Source: Microcaldota archaeon | GTDB lineage: Archaea; Micrarchaeota; Micrarchaeia; Micrarchaeales; Micrarchaeaceae | Direction of reading: 5' to 3' | Assembly (NCBI GenBank): GCA_021819045.1 | Contig: JAKASM010000005.1 | Coordinates: forward strand, 1 to 9,710 | Length of the DNA: 9,710 nucleotides | Part shown: piece after piece, positions 5,751 to 9,710 of the stretch | Numbering within the stretch: position 1 is the stretch's first letter | Layout: every line of letters begins with the position of its first letter | The notes under the pieces: generated by a model | Told to the model about the DNA's origin: nothing | The model's database searches: none | What the model saw: the letters and a program-made list of their open reading frames with translations, nothing else | Program-made: the position numbers and the translations under genes

Positions 5751-7367
5751 ATGAAGTCGCTAAAAAAGGGATTGAGGTTGATGGATTCGCAGCATATAGA
5801 GCAACAGGATGTTGATCAGGCTGTTGAGATTGGACTAGGTGCAGCAAAGTCGGGCAGCATATTTTTGGGCGGAGAAATACTTACTTCAGCAATAACCCTA
5901 GTGTTACTCGTCTTCCTTACAAGATACCTTGGGCCTAGCCAATTCGGACTTTATACTATAGCGATATCATTTGCTGGCATTCTTACTGTTGCTCAGACTT
6001 TTGGAATAAGTACGGCATACAGGAAAACCCTGCCTGAAGCCGCATATAATAATAAACGTAGGGCTGCAGATTTCATTGCTGCGGGATGGAGGACTGCTCT
6101 GCCGATAGGTCTCGGGATAGCGGTTGTAGGGCTTCTTATAAGTGGCATTGCTGCAAGATATATTTATAGCAACCAGCTGCTGACAGCTGCTCTTGAGCTA
6201 GCCGCAATTTCAGAATTTGTATCCGTATTTTTCAACCTTCTTCTTGGGTCTCTTGTGGGGCTTGGAAAAGTTAGAGAGGCGACAATTGCAAATATTGCGT
6301 ATTCCCTAGGATACCTGCTTGCTGCAGTAATCCTCGTTGAAATAGGATATGGGATGGTTGGGGCTGTAGCCGGCTTCGTGGTAGGGCTCCTTGCAGGTGC
6401 AGTTGTGGCATTCATGTACCAATCGCGGGAATTAGGAGTCAGGCTATCCAGGGCGAATAAGTCAGACGTAAAACACATACGTTCATTCTCTTTGCCTATA
6501 GTAGTTAATAATATAGCTGCTCAGGGCTCTATGAATCTAGCCATATTGGTGTTGGGGGCGGTAGCAATAAGCTCAGCTGTCGGCAGCTATGGTGCTGCCT
6601 ACAAACTTGCCAGGTTCATAGAGCTTAGCATAACAGCGATAACCTTTATACTGCTGGGTGCATATTCAAAGACGCTTTCGAAAGAGGACACGTCCCGCAG
6701 GATAAGTTCCATATACAACGGCAGCGTATATTCCACATGCCCTTTTCTGCTTCCAATTGTTGCGTATGGGATAGTAGAAGCGGTACCGATCACGCATCTC
6801 CTATTTTCTTCTAGCTACACCTCTGCACCCTTGCTCTTTTCTGTAATGATAGCGGGCATGGCGGCGGAGATAATCGGCTTGTATGCCGGCACGCTCATGA
6901 TAGGCAGCGGGAACACTGTGAAATTTATGAAGTACCAGCTCATTAATATAGGGGCACAGGTAGCTCTTGTATTTCTGCTTGTTCCTATCTACAAGGCTGC
7001 TGGAGCTGTAGTCGCCCTTTTTATTATAAGCCCCATACTCCTTGATATCATATACATACACGCTCTCAAGATGCAGTTCGGGATTAAACATCGGTTCAGG
7101 CCGTTGGTGGCGATACTGGCCGCTTCTGTTGCAGGTGGAATTGTGCTGTACATTGCTGAGTTTGCGCTGCACGGAGGCAGATTTTCGATCGTATACAATG
7201 CGGTAATCGGAATTTTCGTGTTCCCGGTATTTATTGGCATATTCGGGGCGGCAAATAGGAAGAACTTGGAGTTTATCAAGAATGCTGGGGCGAGGCTTAA
7301 GAGCTTCCATTATATTACAGATGCATTGGTTGATTATTCTTCGCATTTCGTTAAATGGCAAAAGTAA
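5751..7367 (+). CDS. Polysaccharide/lipid-linked oligosaccharide flippase (MOP superfamily)
   Basis: A 538-residue polytopic membrane protein with about 12-14 predicted helices. The N-terminal signature (LTRYLGPSQFGLYTIAISFAGILTVAQTFGIST, residues 56-88) is the RYLGxxxFGLY pattern of Wzx/RfbX-type exporters in the MOP family. Paired helices with GxxxA/GxxxG spacing follow through residue 500, and a soluble tail (501-538) carries many aromatic and charged residues. The family moves lipid-linked sugars across the membrane for surface polysaccharide or protein N-glycosylation. Sequon-rich secreted proteins on both sides of this gene fit such a role, but no glycosyltransferase lies in the window to name the substrate. 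An alternative start is the ATG at 5781 (MDSQHIEQQ), which has GAGGT just two bases ahead; the ATG at 5751 has no ribosome-binding site but lies about 30 bases after a predicted promoter. tRNA-Thr follows after 28 bases. Confidence 0.88.
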   Translation: MKSLKKGLRLMDSQHIEQQDVDQAVEIGLGAAKSGSIFLGGEILTSAITLVLLVFLTRYLGPSQFGLYTIAISFAGILTVAQTFGISTAYRKTLPEAAYNNKRRAADFIAAGWRTALPIGLGIAVVGLLISGIAARYIYSNQLLTAALELAAISEFVSVFFNLLLGSLVGLGKVREATIANIAYSLGYLLAAVILVEIGYGMVGAVAGFVVGLLAGAVVAFMYQSRELGVRLSRANKSDVKHIRSFSLPIVVNNIAAQGSMNLAILVLGAVAISSAVGSYGAAYKLARFIELSITAITFILLGAYSKTLSKEDTSRRISSIYNGSVYSTCPFLLPIVAYGIVEAVPITHLLFSSSYTSAPLLFSVMIAGMAAEIIGLYAGTLMIGSGNTVKFMKYQLINIGAQVALVFLLVPIYKAAGAVVALFIISPILLDIIYIHALKMQFGIKHRFRPLVAILAASVAGGIVLYIAEFALHGGRFSIVYNAVIGIFVFPVFIGIFGAANRKNLEFIKNAGARLKSFHYITDALVDYSSHFVKWQK

Positions 7368-7375
7368 TTTATTAT
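7368..7375 (+). promoter_or_regulatory. TATA box of tRNA-Thr
   Basis: TTTATTAT begins directly after the flippase stop codon and is centred about 24-25 bases before the tRNA 5' end. Confidence 0.4.
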
Positions 7376-7395
7376 TGATTGCGAATATATTTCGT

Positions 7396-7496
7396 GCCTG
7401 GGTAGCTCAATGGCAGAGCGCTTGCCTTGTATACTTTTTGAAGTTTCAAAAAGTAAAGCGAGCATGAGGTTGAGGGTTCAATTCCCTCTCCAGGCT
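7396..7496 (+). tRNA. tRNA-Thr (anticodon TGT) with a 29-base intron
   Basis: The gene spans 101 bases and the mature tRNA 72. The acceptor stem is GCCTGGG/TCCAGGC (one G-T pair) with discriminator T, usual for archaeal tRNA-Thr. The D stem is GCTC/GAGC. Anticodon stem CTTGC (7421-7425) pairs with GCATG (7462-7466) with a single T-T mismatch. The spliced loop CTTGTAA gives anticodon TGT (7428-7430), reading ACA and related codons. The T arm is GAGGG-TTCAATT-CCCTC. The 3' half AGCATGAGGTT matches the usual AGCAGGAGGTC pattern of archaeal tRNA-Thr, which fixes the intron boundaries. CCA is not encoded. Confidence 0.93.
7432..7460 (+). other. Archaeal tRNA intron with bulge-helix-bulge fold
   Basis: The intron lies between tRNA positions 37 and 38. 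Three-base bulges TAT (7430-7432) and CGA (7459-7461) are cut after their second base by the splicing endonuclease. The central helix between them pairs CTTG (7426-7429) with AAAG (7455-7458), with one G-A mismatch. Beyond it the intron forms a perfect 9-bp hairpin, ACTTTTTGA with TCAAAAAGT, closed by AGTT. Both bulges and the stem lengths fit the canonical substrate, apart from the mismatch. Confidence 0.85.
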
Positions 7497-7579
7497 ATGC
7501 GGTTTTGCGCGGATATCGTGCAGATACGTCTTTATCAATTCATAGCGGGAAAACCACATGCTTTATCTGTGGGATGAGG

Positions 7580-8287
7580 TCACCTATATTCCACCAACGT
7601 TGCTGTTAGCCTTACCCCTATGCTGAAGTTGCTCGGGTTCTGCAGGTAGAGGCAGCTTTTCCCAGTACTTACAGGTATAGATATGCTGCCATTAGGCAGT
7701 GGGTTTGAGGAATAGTATGAAGCAACCTGCTGGGCTTGCGCTTGCTGGCATTGGTAATTTACAGCCATTAAGCCGTTGGGAGAGTTGGAGGTGTAATTTA
7801 TCAGTACGTATCCGGGGTTCTGCGATGTAACATTGAAGTAGAATCTCGAATAGCTGGCATTAATGTATTGCAAGGGAGCATATGGGGGATAAGTGTATGG
7901 TCTGTAATACACATATGTGTTAGAAGGTTGGAAGTACTGGAGGTTGTTAACTGTGTATGGCTGGTTTATATAGCCGGGATAGAGAAGAGATTGCAGCGTT
8001 ATCTTCTTTTGTGAGAATATTGTTTGGGGAGGTAGGGTCACATTTTTTGATGTAAGCAATTTTTGGTATGTGCTGTTGAGAAGAGTCCCATACTTTGCGC
8101 CAAGTACGGCATAATTGCTGCTGAGGTTTACATATCTCGCAGTCATATTGCCTAGGCTTGCCTTTAGCGAATCAATCTGCGATGCATATATCGCCAACGT
8201 GGCAAAATAGACAACAAAGGCAACAATCAATACAGCTGCAATTATAAGAACTACGCTTATTTCCTCGGTCTCCTTTACAGTCACCAT
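7580..8287 (-). CDS. Membrane-anchored, sequon-rich surface protein of unknown function
   Basis: A 235-residue protein from the chosen ATG at 8287. Ten polar residues (MVTVKETEEI) precede one strong membrane helix (about residues 11-34), then a short coiled-coil-like segment (QIDSLKASLGNMTARYVNLSS and on to about 80), then a Tyr/Pro/Asn-rich region (YFQPSNTYVYYRPYTYPPYAP) and a beta-like C-terminal part. Nine N-x-S/T sequons point to an N-glycosylated outer face; two cysteines (YQCQQ, KSCLYL) could form one disulfide. I do not recognise the family. A longer frame starts at 8356 in an ATGA overlap with the thioredoxin stop. I prefer 8287 because the extra 23 residues are not signal-like and a TATA box (8319-8326) lies at the right distance from 8287. 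Surface anchoring is well supported; function is unknown. Confidence 0.75.
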   Translation of the reverse strand: MVTVKETEEISVVLIIAAVLIVAFVVYFATLAIYASQIDSLKASLGNMTARYVNLSSNYAVLGAKYGTLLNSTYQKLLTSKNVTLPPQTIFSQKKITLQSLLYPGYINQPYTVNNLQYFQPSNTYVYYRPYTYPPYAPLQYINASYSRFYFNVTSQNPGYVLINYTSNSPNGLMAVNYQCQQAQAQQVASYYSSNPLPNGSISIPVSTGKSCLYLQNPSNFSIGVRLTATLVEYR

Positions 8288-8318
8288 GCAACCACATAGA
8301 TACTCATGAACAGAAAAG

Positions 8319-8326
8319 CTTAAAAG
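8319..8326 (-). promoter_or_regulatory. TATA box for the surface protein, inside the thioredoxin/surface-protein junction
   Basis: Minus-strand CTTTTAAG is centred about 35 bases before the ATG at 8287, predicting a leader of roughly nine bases. It supports the shorter start over the ATGA-overlap start at 8356. The adjoining AAGCTTTT is also found in the trpS palindrome, probably by chance. Confidence 0.35.
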
Positions 8327-8352
8327 GTGGTGCAATATTGCAGGCTTATCGT

Positions 8353-8670
8353 TCATTTTATTTTGCTGATTAGTTCCTTGAGATCATCTTCTGTCAACCC
8401 TAGTCCAGCCTTGCCATCTGCTCTTCCGGTTATTTTGCCATTTTTAAATGAGATTATTGTAGGTATTACCTCAATTCCGAATCTATCCCATAAGGGGTTT
8501 TCTTCTTCGTTTATTTTTGCCTCCGCCAACCTGACTCCGGAATTAGTTGCATGTGCTTCAAATATTGGTTTAAATTTCCTGCAGAATGGGCACCAGTCAG
8601 CATAGAATAGCACTATACTGGGTTTTCCGTCTACAAATTTATCTATATTTCCACTGTTTATTTCATCCAT
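8353..8670 (-). CDS. Thioredoxin-fold protein with CPFC active site
   Basis: A 105-residue single-domain thioredoxin-like oxidoreductase. The active site is WCPFC (residues 26-30), preceded by the beta strand IVLFYAD. The conserved cis-proline is in VIPT (Pro70), then IISFKNGK gives the last strands and DDLKELISKIK the C-terminal helix. The CPFC dipeptide differs from the CGPC of classic thioredoxins and resembles glutaredoxin-type or archaeal disulfide-exchange proteins, so the redox potential and partner are open. There is no signal peptide or lipobox, so it should act in the cytoplasm. AGAAGGG about ten bases before the ATG is a plausible ribosome-binding site. Its stop overlaps a possible ATG of the surface-protein frame (ATGA), so transcription may continue into that gene, although a separate TATA box is also present. 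Confidence 0.9.
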   Translation of the reverse strand: MDEINSGNIDKFVDGKPSIVLFYADWCPFCRKFKPIFEAHATNSGVRLAEAKINEEENPLWDRFGIEVIPTIISFKNGKITGRADGKAGLGLTEDDLKELISKIK

Positions 8671-8816
8671 TTCATAACCCTTCTCTTTATCAGCGCTTCC
8701 TGCCTAAAAAGAAATTCAGCCATCCGATTTTCTTGCAGAGTTGGTTTGGCATTAGCTTTTGCTGACTTTTCAGATGCAGGGCTCAATCTTAACACTAATA
8801 GCTAATCGGATATCAA

Positions 8817-8868
8817 TTATAAATACATTACTAAAAATTTCTGCTGCTAAATTAGCAAAGTATATTAA
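8817..8868 (+). promoter_or_regulatory. Promoter region of the beta-CASP gene: two TATA boxes and a 13-bp palindrome
   Basis: TATATTAA (8861-8868), preceded by a BRE-like GCAAAG, predicts a start near 8891 and a leader of about nine bases. A second candidate, TTATAAATA (8817-8825), would give a leader of about 50 bases. The palindrome TGCTAA-A-TTAGCA (8845-8857) touches the BRE of the first box, where a bound regulator would compete with TFB. The remainder of the 229-base divergent gap (8671-8899) holds no gene that I can support. Confidence 0.4.
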
Positions 8869-8899
8869 CCTTTTTATTGAGTATTAGAGCGGCGACTCG

Positions 8900-9710
8900 A
8901 TGATATACCTGGATGGGTATGCCATTTCATTGGACAGGAAGGAGCACTCTTCTAACATAGATTTTATATCTCACGCTCACAGCGACCACATTTCTGCAGC
9001 TAGGTCATCTAAATGCGTAATAACGAGCGCTTGGACAGCGCGCCTACTCGACGTTGCAAAGGGCATCAAAGTAAAAGGATGCAAAGAGAGGATAAATGGT
9101 GTACAGCTTCTTGATTCCGGGCATATGCTCGGGGCAAAGCAGATAAGAATAGAGCCGAAGAGCGGAGATACAGTAACATACACCGGAGATTTTATGCTGC
9201 AGCGCTCTCTCGCATGCAGTCCTATAGAGATAAAGGAGACCGACATCCTTATAATAGATTCTACATATTGCACTCCTGAAATAAGGTTTGACCAAAGAAA
9301 AGAAGTAGAGGGTGCAATAGAATTGTGGGTGAGGAGAAAGCAGCCGCACGGGGTCATTCTTTTCGGAGTCCACAGAATGGGCAAGGCGCAGGAGATGATT
9401 ATGCTTTTGAACAAGGCAGGCATAGAGCCATTTACAACAAAGTCTATAGAGAAAGTAAATTCCGTATATGAAGAGAGCGGGATTAGATTGGATTATTCCT
9501 GCAATGGAGAAAGTGTGGCGGAGCCTGACTGCGGGTGGGGCGGCGCCGTTGGTATAGTGGAAACGCACAAGCTTGATGAGACTGCGGCATTAATATCAAA
9601 AAGCACTGGAAGAAGAGTATTCAGAGCTGCAGTGACAGGTTTTGCAAAATTATTCAGGCTGAATACTGATGTTCAATTCCCTCTCAGCGACCATGCAGAT
9701 TTCAGGCAGA
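8900..9710 (+). CDS. Metallo-beta-lactamase/beta-CASP family nuclease (3' end beyond window)
   Basis: The first 270 codons of a protein that is still open at the window edge. The zinc-binding metallo-beta-lactamase motifs are present: SHAHSDH (H25, H27, D29, H30), SGHMLGA (H75) and YTGDF (D97). ILIIDSTY (117-123) and FPLSDHADF (260-268, H265) match the beta-CASP motifs of RNA- and DNA-processing hydrolases. There is no N-terminal KH region, so it is not the aCPSF1-type factor. It fits the smaller archaeal exonuclease group (COG1236-like, also related to ligase-associated or SNM1-type DNA nucleases). Whether RNA or DNA is the substrate cannot be decided here. The ATG lies about nine bases after a predicted start from the TATA box at 8861-8868. 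Divergent from the thioredoxin gene. Confidence 0.88.
   Translation, partial: MIYLDGYAISLDRKEHSSNIDFISHAHSDHISAARSSKCVITSAWTARLLDVAKGIKVKGCKERINGVQLLDSGHMLGAKQIRIEPKSGDTVTYTGDFMLQRSLACSPIEIKETDILIIDSTYCTPEIRFDQRKEVEGAIELWVRRKQPHGVILFGVHRMGKAQEMIMLLNKAGIEPFTTKSIEKVNSVYEESGIRLDYSCNGESVAEPDCGWGGAVGIVETHKLDETAALISKSTGRRVFRAAVTGFAKLFRLNTDVQFPLSDHADFRQ

Noticed and set aside
6801..7361. 186-residue minus-strand frame opposite the flippase
   Set aside because: Antisense shadow of a well-supported membrane protein; no recognisable domain.
8690..8752. 20-codon minus-strand frame (MPNQLCKKIG...) just upstream of the thioredoxin gene
   Set aside because: No ribosome-binding site, very short, and no family signal, though its basic tail is worth remembering if relatives keep it.
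8977..9568. Two long minus-strand frames opposite the beta-CASP gene
   Set aside because: The plus-strand frame holds all metallo-beta-lactamase motifs, so these are shadows.
1..9710. Search for CRISPR repeats, transposase or integrase genes, toxin-antitoxin pairs and C/D box RNAs
   Set aside because: No repeated-spacer pattern, mobile-element gene or properly spaced C and D boxes were seen by eye in either strand.

Overview
The window is archaeal chromosomal DNA of ordinary housekeeping character. Evidence for Archaea: a ribosomal protein L40e gene, an archaeal-type tryptophanyl-tRNA synthetase, a tRNA-Thr with a 37/38 intron and bulge-helix-bulge fold, a prepilin with a class III-like signal, genes fronted by BRE/TATA elements with very short leaders, tRNA genes without encoded CCA, and a mevalonate-pathway HMG-CoA synthase. 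The prepilin N-terminus (QSAxQYLxTYGWAIL) and the tight mix of tiny genes recall DPANN archaea, perhaps Micrarchaeota-like; that placement is inference from memory.

Layout. Left part (1-2340): tRNA-Phe(GAA), an RNHCP zinc-ribbon protein (+), trpS (-) with a perfect 20-bp palindrome on its promoter, and tRNA-Gly(GCC) (+). Centre (2341-5670): a long HMG-CoA synthase (+) meets, tail to tail, a compact minus-strand cluster that reads L40e, winged-helix protein, unknown 152-residue protein, 54-residue zinc ribbon. The last two share one reading frame and are separated only by TGA-TTG. A prepilin-like secreted protein (-) lies upstream of the cluster. Right part (5671-9710): a polytopic flippase (+) divergent from the prepilin, intron-containing tRNA-Thr(TGU), a sequon-rich membrane-anchored surface protein and a CPFC thioredoxin (both -), and a metallo-beta-lactamase/beta-CASP nuclease (+) cut by the window edge.

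The genes group loosely by theme: translation (three tRNAs, trpS, L40e and its cluster), lipid precursor synthesis (HMG-CoA synthase), cell envelope (prepilin, flippase, sequon-rich protein, perhaps served by the thioredoxin) and nucleic-acid processing (beta-CASP protein). I see no transposon, CRISPR array, integrase or toxin-antitoxin pair. The most curious structure is the TGA-TTG junction at 4244-4249. It is framed by a 12-bp inverted repeat and a 10-bp direct repeat that allow two mutually exclusive hairpins. I found no convincing new multi-gene defence or metabolic system.
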